Shown: positions 54,292 to 63,459, counted from the stretch's first letter. The stretch is DNA of 64,000 bases from Motilibacter rhizosphaerae (GCF_004216915.1 NZ_SGXD01000001.1:945013-1009012); one strand, 5' to 3'. Program-made: numbers and translations. Notes: a model not told the origin generated them from the letters alone.

Positions 54292-55461
54292 ATGAAGATC
54301 GTCGGCTACCGGAGCCACCTGGCCCAGCACGAGTGGGGCCGCCGCATCGGCGACGTGAACTACACGAGCACCGCCACGCGCACCCCCGTGCCGGTCCTGG
54401 TCCTGCTCACCGACGAGGGGATCGAGGGCGTCGGGATCGGTGCGCACGAGGACATCGAGCGCATCTTCCCTGCTCTTGACGGTGAGGACCCGCGCTCCGT
54501 CGTCGCGCTCTACGACCGCATGTGCAGGTACTCCTTCAAGCTCGGCCACCAGGGTGCGGTCGCGACCACCATCGGCGCGCTCGACATGGCCCTCTGGGAC
54601 ATCAAGGCGAAGAGCGCGGGCGAGCCGCTGTGGCGGCTGCTCGGCGGCCGTGACCGCTTCGTCCCGGGCTACGCCTCCGCGCTCGACGCCCCGCTCGACG
54701 ACGACGCGCTGGTCGCGGTGCACGAGGAGTTCGCTGCGCGCGGCTTCAGCGCGGTGAAGCTCAAGGGTGGCCGGCACCTCGACCGCGACCTGCAGCGCCT
54801 GCGCCTCGTCCGCGACGTCTACCGCTCGGGGGGCGCGGAGCCCGCGCTGATGCTGGACGCCAACGAGGTGTGGCACCGCTCGCAGGCGGTCCGCTACATC
54901 GCGCGCCTCGAGCAGGAGCTCGACCTGACCTGGATCGAGGAGCCGGTCCGGCGCTGGGACGCCGCCGGTCTCGCGGCCGTCCGTCACGGCGTACGCGCCG
55001 GGGTCGCGAGCGGGGAGAACCTCACCGGGCTCGAGCAGTTCGCGCCGCTGTTCGCGGCGGACGCCCTCGACGTCGTGCAGGTCGGCTGGGGCTGGGGCAC
55101 GACGCTCGCGCTGCGCGTCGCCGCCGCGGCGCACAGCCGGGACCTCCCGATCAGCCCGATCGGCTTCACCCCCGCCATCACGCCGGCGGCCACCGCGATG
55201 CCGAACATGCTCACGATCGAGGTGCAGGACCTCGCCTTCCCGCTGGGCCTGCACGTCGACCAGACCATCGCCGACGGCGGCTTCGTGCTCGGAGACGCTC
55301 CGGGCAACGGCATCAGCCTGGACGAGCCCGCGCTCGCGGCGCTCGCGCAGGACCCGCTGTCCCGCGCCGCCGCCGACGTGCAGGTGCGGCCGGGGCGCGC
55401 CGGGCTGCGCGTGACGGCGGAGGACGACCGCAGCGAGGACCGGCCGCCCCGGCTGCCCTGA
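54292..55461 (+). CDS. Enolase-superfamily sugar-acid dehydratase (mandelate racemase branch)
   Basis: The protein has 389 residues. Catalytic Lys in VKLKGG (156 and 158), metal ligands Asp189 (LMLDAN), Glu216 (WIEEP) and Glu242 (ASGEN) are all kept. The cap includes GHQGAVATTIGALDMALWDIKAKSAG. It removes water from an aldonate or uronate-derived acid to give a 2-keto-3-deoxy acid, the step between the lactonase and the kinase/aldolase. Substrate could be fuconate, rhamnonate, galactonate or similar. Confidence 0.87.
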   Translation: MKIVGYRSHLAQHEWGRRIGDVNYTSTATRTPVPVLVLLTDEGIEGVGIGAHEDIERIFPALDGEDPRSVVALYDRMCRYSFKLGHQGAVATTIGALDMALWDIKAKSAGEPLWRLLGGRDRFVPGYASALDAPLDDDALVAVHEEFAARGFSAVKLKGGRHLDRDLQRLRLVRDVYRSGGAEPALMLDANEVWHRSQAVRYIARLEQELDLTWIEEPVRRWDAAGLAAVRHGVRAGVASGENLTGLEQFAPLFAADALDVVQVGWGWGTTLALRVAAAAHSRDLPISPIGFTPAITPAATAMPNMLTIEVQDLAFPLGLHVDQTIADGGFVLGDAPGNGISLDEPALAALAQDPLSRAAADVQVRPGRAGLRVTAEDDRSEDRPPRLP

Positions 55462-55506
55462 CCGGCCGGCCTCCTCGAGCGCCGCACGGCCCGCCAGACT
55501 GTCGGC

Positions 55507-56640
55507 ATGGAGGACTGGGACGTCATCGTCGTGGGCGCGGGTCCGGCCGGCTCGCTCGCCGCCCTCGGCGCGCTGCGCGCCCGGCCGGGGGCGCGCGTGC
55601 TGCTGCTCGACCGGGCCGACTTCCCGCGCGACAAGGTCTGCGGCGACGCGCTGGGGCCGGCCTGCCTGAGCCTGCTCGCCGCGGTCGGCCTCGGCTCGGT
55701 GACGGACGGCTACCCGGAGCAGGGGCAGTTCGAGCTGGCCTCCCGGCGCATCTCGGCCCGGCACCCGCTCGCCAGCCCGGTGACCGTCGTGCCGCGGGCC
55801 GTGCTCGACGCGCGGCTGCGCGACGCGGCGGTGGCGGCCGGGGCAGTGGCGCGTACGGTCCGCGTCCGCGACGTCGCCGCCGGCCCGGACGCGGTGGTGC
55901 TCGACGGTCAGCTGCGCACACCGGTGCTCGTCGGCGCGGACGGCGCGGAGTCCGTCGTCCGTCGGGCGGTGCTGCCCGCCGCCCGGCGCTCCGCCCCCGT
56001 CGCCGTCTCCGTCCGCGGGTACGGGCCCACTCGGCGCGACGTCCCGCTCATCATGTCCGCGGGGAGCGACTGGCCGTCCTACGCGTGGGAGTTCCCGCTC
56101 GGCGACGGCACGGCCAACATCGGCTACATCGCGACGCCGGCCCCGGGCACGCACCCCAGCCGCGCGGAGATGCTCGAGCAGGCCGTGGCGCTGCTGCCCG
56201 ACAGCGCCCCGGGCGTGACGGAGTGGCGGGGCCACCGGCTGCCGATGGCGCCGGCCCGGCCGTACCTCCCCGACGGGCGCGTCCTGCTGGTCGGCGACGC
56301 CGCGGCGCTGGTGAACCCCAGCAGCGGCGAGGGGATCTTCGACGCACTGCTCAGCGGCTGGCTCGCCGGGGCGTCGGCGCACGAGGGGGCGGGAGCGGGG
56401 GCGGCGTACCGGACGCGGCTGCGGCGGGCCCACGGCCGGCACCAGCGCCACGCGGCCCTGGTGGCGCGCGCCTGCCGGAGCGACCGGCTCGCCGAGGCGG
56501 GGCTGCGCCTCGCCGCCCGCGACGCGGGCTTCTTCCGCAGCATCTCCGGGGTCGCGCTCGGGGACGGCGCCCTCGGCCCGCTGGTGACGGCCCGCGCCGT
56601 GGTGCGCGACCGGGTGGCGCTGCTGTCGCGCCGGTCCTAG
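55507..56640 (+). CDS. Geranylgeranyl-reductase-family flavoprotein
   Basis: The protein has 377 residues. FAD motif VIVVGAGPAGSLAAL, family motif FPRDKVCGDAL, and the second FAD motif LLVGDAAALVNPSSGEGI. These enzymes reduce polyprenyl double bonds or oxidise small molecules. It lies 45 bases after the dehydratase gene but no pathway link is evident. Confidence 0.85.
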   Translation: MEDWDVIVVGAGPAGSLAALGALRARPGARVLLLDRADFPRDKVCGDALGPACLSLLAAVGLGSVTDGYPEQGQFELASRRISARHPLASPVTVVPRAVLDARLRDAAVAAGAVARTVRVRDVAAGPDAVVLDGQLRTPVLVGADGAESVVRRAVLPAARRSAPVAVSVRGYGPTRRDVPLIMSAGSDWPSYAWEFPLGDGTANIGYIATPAPGTHPSRAEMLEQAVALLPDSAPGVTEWRGHRLPMAPARPYLPDGRVLLVGDAAALVNPSSGEGIFDALLSGWLAGASAHEGAGAGAAYRTRLRRAHGRHQRHAALVARACRSDRLAEAGLRLAARDAGFFRSISGVALGDGALGPLVTARAVVRDRVALLSRRS

Positions 56641-56649
56641 CGTCGCGGC

Positions 56650-56919
56650 GTGGACCGCGCACCAGGTGATTCGTCGTACGTCGAGGGCGAGCGTGTCTTC
56701 GCTCCGCCGCAGGGCTCCTTCGACCTCGACTGGGCCGCGTCGCTCGCCGCCGAGCGGCTCGGCCGGCCGGTCGACCGCGAGGCGCTGCTCGATGCCGTAC
56801 GCGACGCCTGGACCGCCTTGCGGACCGGCACTCCTTCGGCGACGGAGGATCCGGAGCTCGCCGCGGCCGCGGCGGCCGCGGTGCGCGACTTCATCACGGC
56901 ATACGCGGTGGAGCCGTGA
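56650..56919 (+). CDS. Hypothetical protein, 89 residues
   Basis: GTG start 9 bases after the flavoprotein stop, on the same strand and within the same run of genes. The sequence is acidic and Ala-rich with helical propensity (LDWAASLAAERLGRPVDREALLDAV). I recognise no family. The close spacing suggests it is co-transcribed with its neighbours. Confidence 0.55.
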   Translation: MDRAPGDSSYVEGERVFAPPQGSFDLDWAASLAAERLGRPVDREALLDAVRDAWTALRTGTPSATEDPELAAAAAAAVRDFITAYAVEP

Positions 56920-56959
56920 GTGCGCGTCGATCCGTCGCGCGCGGGGGAGGAGCCGGGGC

Positions 56960-57730
56960 ATGACCGCCAACACGTACGCGTTCCAGGGCTCCAGCGTCCT
57001 CGTGACCGGGGGCGGCTCCGGCATCGGCCGGGCCATCGCGAGGGCCTTCCTCGACAACGGCGCCAACGTCGCCGTGAGCGGCCGGCGCGCTGACCGGCTC
57101 GCGGAGACGCTCGAGGGCTACCCGGCGGAGCGCGGGCTGGCCGTGCAGGCCGACGTCGCGGACGACGCCTCGGCCGCCGCGATGGTCGCGCAGGTGGTCG
57201 AGCGCTTCGGGCGGCTCGACGTCGTCGTCAACAATGCCGCGGCGTACGTGGGCTCGCCGTTCGACGAGCTGTCGCTGGACGCGTGGCACGCGATCAGCAG
57301 CACGAACATCGACGGCTTCGTGCACGTCGCCCGGCACGCCCTGCCGGAGCTCGAGCGCAGCGGCGGGAACCTCGTGGTCGTCGGCTCCGTCTCCGGCATG
57401 CGCGGCGACTGGGGGCAGTCGGCGTACAACGCCACCAAGGCCGCCATCATGAACTTCGTCCAGTCGCTCGCGCTCGACTACGGCCCGCGCGGGGTGCGCC
57501 TCAACGCCGTCGCGCCGGCGCTCACCATCACCGAGATCACCCAGGGCGTCGCCGACGACGAGCAGGCGCTGGCGGCGGCGACCAACCGCATCGCCCTCGG
57601 CCGACCGGGGCGACCGGAGGACATCGCCCCCGCGGTCCTCTGGCTCGCGAGCCCGGACGCGGCGTACGTCACCGGGGCGTGGCTCGCCGTCGACGGCGGG
57701 ACCTCGGCCAGCACCGGCCAGGCGCACTGA
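56960..57730 (+). CDS. Short-chain dehydrogenase/reductase
   Basis: The protein has 256 residues from ATG with GGGGGAGGAG upstream. VTGGGSGIGRA, NNAAAY, VVGSVSG and YNATKAA give the cofactor and catalytic sites. VAVSGRRADRL suggests NADP. It ends the sugar-catabolism block and may act on a sugar or sugar acid. Confidence 0.88.
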   Translation: MTANTYAFQGSSVLVTGGGSGIGRAIARAFLDNGANVAVSGRRADRLAETLEGYPAERGLAVQADVADDASAAAMVAQVVERFGRLDVVVNNAAAYVGSPFDELSLDAWHAISSTNIDGFVHVARHALPELERSGGNLVVVGSVSGMRGDWGQSAYNATKAAIMNFVQSLALDYGPRGVRLNAVAPALTITEITQGVADDEQALAAATNRIALGRPGRPEDIAPAVLWLASPDAAYVTGAWLAVDGGTSASTGQAH

Positions 57731-57760
57731 GCCCGTGCGCTGGGGCTGGGACGTCCCGGG

Positions 57761-59266
57761 TCAGCCCTTCACCACGACGTAGGCGCGGTGACCGAGGACC
57801 GCGCGGAGCGCGCTGCCCCCGCGCACGGCCTTCGCCACGGGCGTCGGGAGCGCCACGGTGGCATCACCCTTGCCGTTCAGCCGCACCCGCACGGCGGACA
57901 CCCACCGGTGGTGCGCGCGGTACTGCACGACGACGTACGCGCCGTGCGCGCGGGTCGGGAAGTCGAGCGCCACGCGGGTCGCGCGGAGCAGCCGCAGGAT
58001 CGGCTCCGGTGCCGGTCTGCCGTCCTTCGCCACGCTGCCGGCCGGGAGCGTCGACGACGCGCTGGGGGAAGGTGCGGCGGTCGTGGTGGGGGTCGTCGCC
58101 GGCGGCTGCGGCACCTCGGGAGCCGACGGCGGCGTGGCCGGCGGGCTCGCGCCCACGGTGGGCGACGGGCTCGCGGCCACGCTGGGCGTCGGGCTCGCGG
58201 ACTCGGTGGGCGTCGGGCTCGATGACGCCGTGGGAGCCGGCGGGAGCGTGACGACCGGGCTCCAGACGTCGCGTCCGGCGCGGTCCGGCAGCTGGTCGAT
58301 GCCGGTCGTGCCCGGCAGGAAGACATCGTCGATCACCGACAGCGAGGTCGCCGGTCCCAGTGCACTGACCGGGAAGCTCATCGACAGCGTCCGGGCTGCG
58401 GCGTCGCGCACCACGGCCGTCTCGGTGCCGGCCACCGCGTACCCGGCGGACGTGGTGAGCGCCGCCTTGCCATCCGGACCATAAGGGGCGGCGTAGAAGT
58501 CGGTCGTCCCGTCCCCGTCGACGTCGATGTCCGTGAAGAACAGGAGGTTCGCAGTGTCCGGGCTCCAGTCCGCCAGCCGGACGGAGAAGGTCACCACACT
58601 GCCGTCGCTGGTGACGGAGTGGGTGACGGCGTCGGCGGCCGGGGCCGCGACCACGTCGCCGGTCGGGTCGCTCCATCCCGTCGCGCGGACGACCTTGGGG
58701 TCGACGACGCCGGCAGGCCGCACCAGGGGGGTCCATGCCGTGATGTCGTTGGGGCAGCAGCCGTCCGGCGGCGAGAGCGAGGCGCGCGCCGCCGCCGCCG
58801 CGGGACTGCCGATGCAGTGCTCAGGCAGGGACACCGAGAGCGTGCGTGTCGCCGGGTCGGCGGAGAAGGGCTTCTGGCACTCCGGCGGGTAGTAGTAGCC
58901 GCCTTGCTGGGGCCTCGGGACGTTGGCGACGGGAGGGGATCCCTTGGACGCGACGAGCCGCACGTCGGCGGCTCCGTCCCCGTCCACGTCGACCTCCGCG
59001 TCGAGGAGGTCTCGCGGGCTGGCCGACGGGTCCCACGCGGCGAGCGTGGCTGTGAAGGTCACCGTGCCGTCCGCCAACGAGAAGGTGAAGCCGCTCACGT
59101 CAGCCCCGGGCGCGCCGTCGCCGACGGGATCCACCACCGACCCGCTGCCGGTGGCCGAGGGCGGGGGTGCAGCGGAGGCGGTGCCCTGGGCCGCGACCAG
59201 CGTCGCTGCTGCGGCGACGCCTCCTGCAGCGATGAGTGCTGCAACGGCCTGCCGTGCTCGTCCCAC
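57761..59266 (-). CDS. Secreted protein with DxDGDG motifs and Pro/Ser/Thr linker
   Basis: The protein is about 501 residues from GTG (VGRARQAVAAL). A signal peptide is followed by two similar beta-rich segments, each with an acidic DVDGDG motif (AEVDVDGDGAADVRLVA and TDIDVDGDGTTDFYAAP), then a linker of repeated S-P-T-P-type octamers and a C-terminal domain ending HRAYVVVKG. The DGDG motifs suggest calcium binding. I do not recognise an enzymatic domain. It converges on the SDR gene. Confidence 0.7.
   Translation of the reverse strand: MGRARQAVAALIAAGGVAAAATLVAAQGTASAAPPPSATGSGSVVDPVGDGAPGADVSGFTFSLADGTVTFTATLAAWDPSASPRDLLDAEVDVDGDGAADVRLVASKGSPPVANVPRPQQGGYYYPPECQKPFSADPATRTLSVSLPEHCIGSPAAAAARASLSPPDGCCPNDITAWTPLVRPAGVVDPKVVRATGWSDPTGDVVAAPAADAVTHSVTSDGSVVTFSVRLADWSPDTANLLFFTDIDVDGDGTTDFYAAPYGPDGKAALTTSAGYAVAGTETAVVRDAAARTLSMSFPVSALGPATSLSVIDDVFLPGTTGIDQLPDRAGRDVWSPVVTLPPAPTASSSPTPTESASPTPSVAASPSPTVGASPPATPPSAPEVPQPPATTPTTTAAPSPSASSTLPAGSVAKDGRPAPEPILRLLRATRVALDFPTRAHGAYVVVQYRAHHRWVSAVRVRLNGKGDATVALPTPVAKAVRGGSALRAVLGHRAYVVVKG
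58143..58238. repeat. Four tandem 24-base repeats (minisatellite inside a gene)
   Basis: Units begin GGGCTCG at 58143, 58167, 58191 and 58215, each 24 bases and about 75-90 percent alike. On the coding strand they give the 8-residue Ser-Pro-Thr linker repeat. Such repeats can vary in number between strains. Confidence 0.8.
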
Positions 59267-59778
59267 GTCCCCGCCCTCCCGTCGGCCCGCTGGTACGGGC
59301 GCCAGGGCCACTCAAGCGCATCAGTGGCACCTTCCGCGACGACTCGTGGAGGGAGTGGCGGCGTGACCGGTGATGGTGTGCGGATTCGTCACCAAAGGTC
59401 CGTTCTTCCTGGTGCGCGCGTGGACCAGCAGCTCGAGCCCACCGCGCGCTGGCGCCCGGGCGCCTGCACGAAAGGCAACGCTGTTGCCGTCGCGCTGCAT
59501 GATGCTGGGCTCGTCGCCGCGTACACCTTCTGCCGGGAGCTCTCGCAGGCTTCGCGCCTTCGCAACCCACGCACGAACTCCGGGTCCTGGAGTCCTCCGG
59601 CCGCCTGCGCCACCTCACGAGCAGGACCAGCGGTGCGCGTGTGCTCACCGTCGACGCCGTCGGCTGGCCGCAGCGTCGCTCGGCCGTTCGGCGAGCCGGC
59701 CAGGGCGTGAGGGCGCGATGAGGGGCAGGAAGACCTAGCGAGGCCGCCGGCTCCGCGCTCGCGGAGCCATCGTGCTGG
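59267..59778. other. Gene-poor stretch, possible decayed gene
   Basis: No open frame here looks convincing on either strand. Several short frames exist on both strands, but none has a good start, ribosome site and family match. The plus strand around 59420-59710 gives protein-like pieces in different frames, which would suit a decayed gene, but this is weak. Confidence 0.3.
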
Positions 59779-60162
59779 TCACTCGTCCTCGACGAGCAGC
59801 GACCAGCGCGGAGACCCGGCAAGCACACGTACGCTCACGGAAGCTGCGCGCCGCTCCACGCTGATGAAGTCTGATGGTGCGCCCGTGCATGCGCCTCGGG
59901 CGCTCCCACCCGAACCCCCTCGTCCCGTCAGTGTCATCTCGAGCTCGGCACCCGAGCCGATGCAGACGACCTGGGCGACCAGCTCGTGGGTGCCGGTCCT
60001 CCCCGCCACGTGGTACGTGCGGGACCCGGTTGCCGCGCGGACGCTGAGGACATGGTGGAGGCCGTCCCGGTCCAGGCGTGGGAGCGGAGCGGGATCGGCG
60101 CGCGCGGCGGTCGGGGAGAGCTGGACGAGGAGGACCAGGCCGACGGCCAGCCGGAGCTTCAT
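59779..60162 (-). CDS. Small secreted protein of unknown function
   Basis: The protein has 127 residues from ATG (MKLRLAVGLVLL), with AGGAAG upstream. A signal peptide is clear (GLVLLVQLSPTAARAD). The mature part has two Cys (VVCIGSG, GACTG) that could form a disulphide. No family recognised. An earlier ATG at 60183 would add 7 residues. Confidence 0.6.
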   Translation of the reverse strand: MKLRLAVGLVLLVQLSPTAARADPAPLPRLDRDGLHHVLSVRAATGSRTYHVAGRTGTHELVAQVVCIGSGAELEMTLTGRGGSGGSARGACTGAPSDFISVERRAASVSVRVLAGSPRWSLLVEDE

Positions 60163-60549
60163 GACCCCGATCTTCCTAGACATGCAGGCCTTGTGTGAAC
60201 GTCGCGGGACTCCGGTGGTGGCCGAGCGCGCGCGACCCACTGTGAGGTGCGCGGACGGCCCGCACGAGCACCCGCATCGTCCAGAAGCGGACGTACTGGT
60301 CTGACGGGTCTGCGAAGCCGCACGACTGGGGGCGGTGCTGAGCCGCGGCGTGGGCGGGTCAGACGCGCGCTGCGGCACGACCGGATGTCGGGCTCACCGC
60401 TCTGGCTATGACGCATCCGGTACGCCGGCTACGACCTCGAGGACCAGGAGGAGGACGGCCAGCGCGGCCCCCGTGCTTCTGGCGGGAAGCTACGGCTCTG
60501 TGGACACGGTGACTCCGATGTGCTCGTGGCCACGGCGCCAGCCGGTCCG
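60163..60549. other. Intergenic stretch without recognised gene
   Basis: Frames here are short and lack family features. The region should contain the promoter of the small secreted protein at 59779-60162. I see no repeat or RNA gene. Confidence 0.4.
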
Positions 60550-61047
60550 CTAGGTGAGGTCGACACCGTCGACCTGCACGGGGCTGGCCGTGCCGCGAAC
60601 GATGGTGGCGACGATCTGGAGGTCATGGCGGGGGGAGCCGCTGGGGACGTGGAAGCCGGGGAGCGGAGTGAGCTGGAGGCACTCACTGGGGGCGCCGAGG
60701 GTCCCCCCTAGCAGGTTGGTGCCTGGTGCGACCCGGCAGACGAGGACCTCGACGCGGTCGCCGGGATGGCGTGCGGTGACGCGGGGGTGAGCGCCTTCGA
60801 GCACGATGCCGGGCGGCAGCGTGTCGGCGATCCCGAACGTGGCGAGGCGACCGGCCGGAACGCTGCTCATCCCTCCCGCGGTGCTCCCGGCCGGAGGGAA
60901 CAGGTCTGGAGAGGTCCAGGCCCACATTGCCCGAGCGAGAAGAGCGCAGGCGGCTGCAACCAGGACGACCGTGGCTCGTCGGCGGCGGGCGACGGTGTGC
61001 GTGGTCACCGTGCTGGGGCGCGCGTTCCGGTCACTCATGCGGGTCAT
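60550..61047 (-). CDS. Membrane-anchored protein of unknown function
   Basis: The protein has 165 residues from ATG (MTRMSDRN), preceded by GGAGG. A basic N-terminus and one membrane segment (ATVVLVAAACALLARAMWAW) are followed by an extracellular part with two Cys (VLVCRVAPG, SECLQL). No family recognised. ATG at 61038 is an alternative start. Confidence 0.6.
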   Translation of the reverse strand: MTRMSDRNARPSTVTTHTVARRRRATVVLVAAACALLARAMWAWTSPDLFPPAGSTAGGMSSVPAGRLATFGIADTLPPGIVLEGAHPRVTARHPGDRVEVLVCRVAPGTNLLGGTLGAPSECLQLTPLPGFHVPSGSPRHDLQIVATIVRGTASPVQVDGVDLT

Positions 61048-61234
61048 CCTGCCTCCCGCTCCAGCTCGGCTGTCGTGGAATCGGCGCCTCCGTTGGTGGC
61101 GGCGGCGACGCGGTCGTCCTCGGCATGGACGGAGGCCGGCGACCGCGACGAGCCGCATCAGCGGACGTCGTCAGTCCTACTGCGCCGCTCGTCGGTCGTC
61201 CGTTCCGATGGGTGCAGCGCCGTAGGGGCCAGCA

Positions 61235-61615
61235 GTGCCGGCGGAGGCGGAGGTCCTGTCGGCGCAGTTCGCGCTCGACGTCGACGGGGTCCAGGCGATG
61301 CGGAGCATCACGGAAGCGCCCCACCTCGGCGACTACTACTGGCACCTGCCAGTCCAGACCGCCTAGGCGACGGACGACGACCCCGGCCTGGCGATCGAGG
61401 CGGTCCTCCCCTCGGATGACCTGGCCGTCCTCGCCGATCCCGAGCCACCAGAGCCGAGCCACGCGTGGCAGCAGGGTGGAAGCCGGCCGCGCTGGATTCT
61501 GTCGCCGCCCTATTCGTCCTCCCGGGCCAAGCCGGAGCGGCTTCTGGTCGGCGACGACCTGCCGGTAGACCGGGCTCGGGGGACTGCTCGTGCTCGGACG
61601 AGTGAAGCGGGGTGA
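61235..61615 (+). pseudogene. Interrupted reading frame of unknown function
   Basis: From GTG 61235 the frame reads 43 residues (AQFALDVDGVQAMRSITEAP, HLGDYYWHLPVQTA) and hits TAG at 61364. The same frame then continues open for 82 codons with protein-like composition (LAIEAVLPSDDLAVLADPEPP) to TGA at 61613. This suits a gene broken by a nonsense mutation. No family is recognised, so confidence is low. Confidence 0.35.
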
Positions 61616-61661
61616 CGTCGCGGGCAGCGGTTGCCAGGGGTGCCAGCGGGTGCGACGGCAC

Positions 61662-62150
61662 CTACGCGGGCAGCTCGACGAGTCGGAGCCAGGCGCCTGG
61701 GAGCGCTTGATCGTCAGGCAGGTCGAGCTGGACCTGCCCTGAGATGGGCAGGTGGAGGATCTGCGCCGCCCGCTTTCCCGTGCACGAGAGGGTTCCTTGG
61801 AGGAGCACCACGGGATCGCCGGTGTGCTGGTACGGGCCCTGCCTCACGTCCAGGAGTCTCCAGACCAGCGCGTGTGCGCTGGCGTCGCACACGCCGTCAA
61901 GGCGTGCTCGAGCGCCCTTGTGGGCCGCGGCATCACTTCGTGATGTCAGCGTTCCGGTCGAGGGTGAGTACATCGCCAGGGACAGCTCTCTGCGCATCAG
62001 CGGCGGCGGTGAGGGGTCTGGCCGGAGGGACGCCGTGCCGACAGTCGAAGCGCTCACGGGTACGGCATGCGGGGGATCCGAGTGCGCGCTGCAGCCAGCG
62101 ACGGCGAGCATCCCGGCGCAGATGCTCAAGACCCGCGAGCGCGTAGACAC
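61662..62150 (-). CDS. Putative lipoprotein of unknown function
   Basis: The protein has 162 residues. The lipoprotein signal is VLSICAGMLAVAGCSAH (lipobox VAGC). The mature part has two Cys (GVCDASAH, LSCTGK). It is one of three small exported proteins in this stretch and may sit on the cell surface. No family recognised. Confidence 0.65.
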   Translation of the reverse strand: MSTRSRVLSICAGMLAVAGCSAHSDPPHAVPVSASTVGTASLRPDPSPPPLMRRELSLAMYSPSTGTLTSRSDAAAHKGARARLDGVCDASAHALVWRLLDVRQGPYQHTGDPVVLLQGTLSCTGKRAAQILHLPISGQVQLDLPDDQALPGAWLRLVELPA

Positions 62151-62576
62151 CGGCGCACGCTAGCAGTCCTGTCCCCGCCTACAAGGACAAGGGCTGTGAA
62201 ATCCCTGGATCGGAGCGACGAGAAGGCTCCTCATCGGCGGCAGCGGACGTGCGCCGTCAGACGGCTAGCGCTTGACCGAGTTGGGGAGCGGCATGGCCAG
62301 GCAGGCGAGGAGTGCGAGTACGAGGACGCCTCGCGCCGAGGCTGCGACGTCACCCTTGGTCAGGCGACCCACCGTCAACGCACACCAGCGCGACCAGGTG
62401 CGTGAGGAGGACTCGCTGAGGCGTGGTCGAGCGCACGGGCGGCCGACGGTGAGGGCCGCCAGTTGGGGACGTCACGGCCGGGAAGTGCCCTCGCCGGTCG
62501 GCCTACATCGGCAGCTGCGGGCGCGAGAGCGCGCGCAGAGCGGCATGTGCGGACGTTCGAGGGGCAGGGCTGGGAG
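62151..62576. other. Intergenic stretch with one possible tiny membrane peptide
   Basis: No standard gene. On the minus strand, GTG 62372 to TAG 62265 would encode 35 residues with a hydrophobic stretch (GVLVLALLACLAMPLPN), but the start and ribosome site are weak. Other frames look like shadows. Confidence 0.3.
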
Positions 62577-63158
62577 ATGAGCGCTTGGCGTTGGCAGCCG
62601 CCGCCGGGCTGGCCGGAACCGCCCGATGGCTGGGCGCCGCCTCCAGGTTGGCGCCCAGACCCTGCGTGGCCCGCTCCGCCCGGGGGGTGGCAATGGTGGC
62701 GCCGCGACAGCGCATGGCGGGCAACTCCGCGGTGGGTGTACGTGGGCGGGCTGCTCTGGCTGGTCGGGTTAGTCCTCGCCTCCGGCGTGGCAGCACTTGG
62801 TGTCCGAACGGCGGGCTCCGCGAGCGACGTGCGCTGGGGGACAGTGACGGCGGGGGCCGCGCTCGCGCTCGGGTTGACCGTCGGGTGGGGGGCGTTGCTG
62901 GGTGCGGCCGCACGCTGGCGTGACCTGGCATGCAGCGTCGCCGCGGCGACGGCGGTGCTCATCGCGCTCTACGTCGGGGCGATGCTCTTCTGGCCGCGTG
63001 GAGACGACGTCAGCTCAGACGACGCGGCCGGCGCGGGTGTGGTGCTGCTGATCGTACCGATGGCGGTGAGCGTGGCCCTTTGCCTCGGGCTGGGTGCCGT
63101 GCCTGCCGCCCTAGTGCGACGCGGCCTCCAGCGCGGACGCGCCCGCAGGGCGGCATGA
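62577..63158 (+). CDS. Multi-pass membrane protein with Pro/Trp-rich N-terminus
   Basis: The protein has 193 residues from ATG (MSAWRWQPPPGW). Residues 6-40 are a Pro/Gly/Trp repeat (PPPGWPEPPDGWAPPPGW), similar in style to DUF2510-type cytosolic leaders. About four membrane helices follow (VGGLLWLVGLVLASGVAAL, AGAALALGLTVGWGALLG). Function unknown. Confidence 0.65.
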   Translation: MSAWRWQPPPGWPEPPDGWAPPPGWRPDPAWPAPPGGWQWWRRDSAWRATPRWVYVGGLLWLVGLVLASGVAALGVRTAGSASDVRWGTVTAGAALALGLTVGWGALLGAAARWRDLACSVAAATAVLIALYVGAMLFWPRGDDVSSDDAAGAGVVLLIVPMAVSVALCLGLGAVPAALVRRGLQRGRARRAA

Positions 63159-63171
63159 GCGGCCGTTGCTC

Positions 63172-63432
63172 CTACCGATTGCGGTGTCGTGTGTCACCCC
63201 GGAGGATTAGTTCGACCATGCGAGTCAGGGCGCCGGCGAGCAGCGCGAACATCACGGCCTGCAGCGGCGAGGTGATGCCGGTCAGATGCGCTACGGACCA
63301 CACGATGGACCCCGCGATCACGGCGCGCGCAAGTCCTCCCAGTCGGCGCAGGAGGCTGGACGACCTCGACGCTTCCGGCAGCCGGCTCATCTGCACATGC
63401 TCCCCGATGAGTCCGACCTCCGAGGGCGGCAT
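63172..63432 (-). CDS. Small membrane protein of unknown function
   Basis: The protein has up to 86 residues. Two hydrophobic segments (AVIAGSIVWSVAHLTGI, LQAVMFALLAGALTRM) are separated by a short loop. ATG 63432 is used; ATG 63390 (MSRLPEASRS) is an alternative. No family recognised. It converges on the preceding membrane protein. Confidence 0.5.
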   Translation of the reverse strand: MPPSEVGLIGEHVQMSRLPEASRSSSLLRRLGGLARAVIAGSIVWSVAHLTGITSPLQAVMFALLAGALTRMVELILRGDTRHRNR

Positions 63433-63459
63433 GCCGCACGGCGGCTACTTGTGGTCGAC

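Noticed and set aside
62265-62372. 35-residue hydrophobic peptide on the minus strand
   Set aside because: No convincing ribosome site or conserved start, so it is mentioned only within the intergenic entry.
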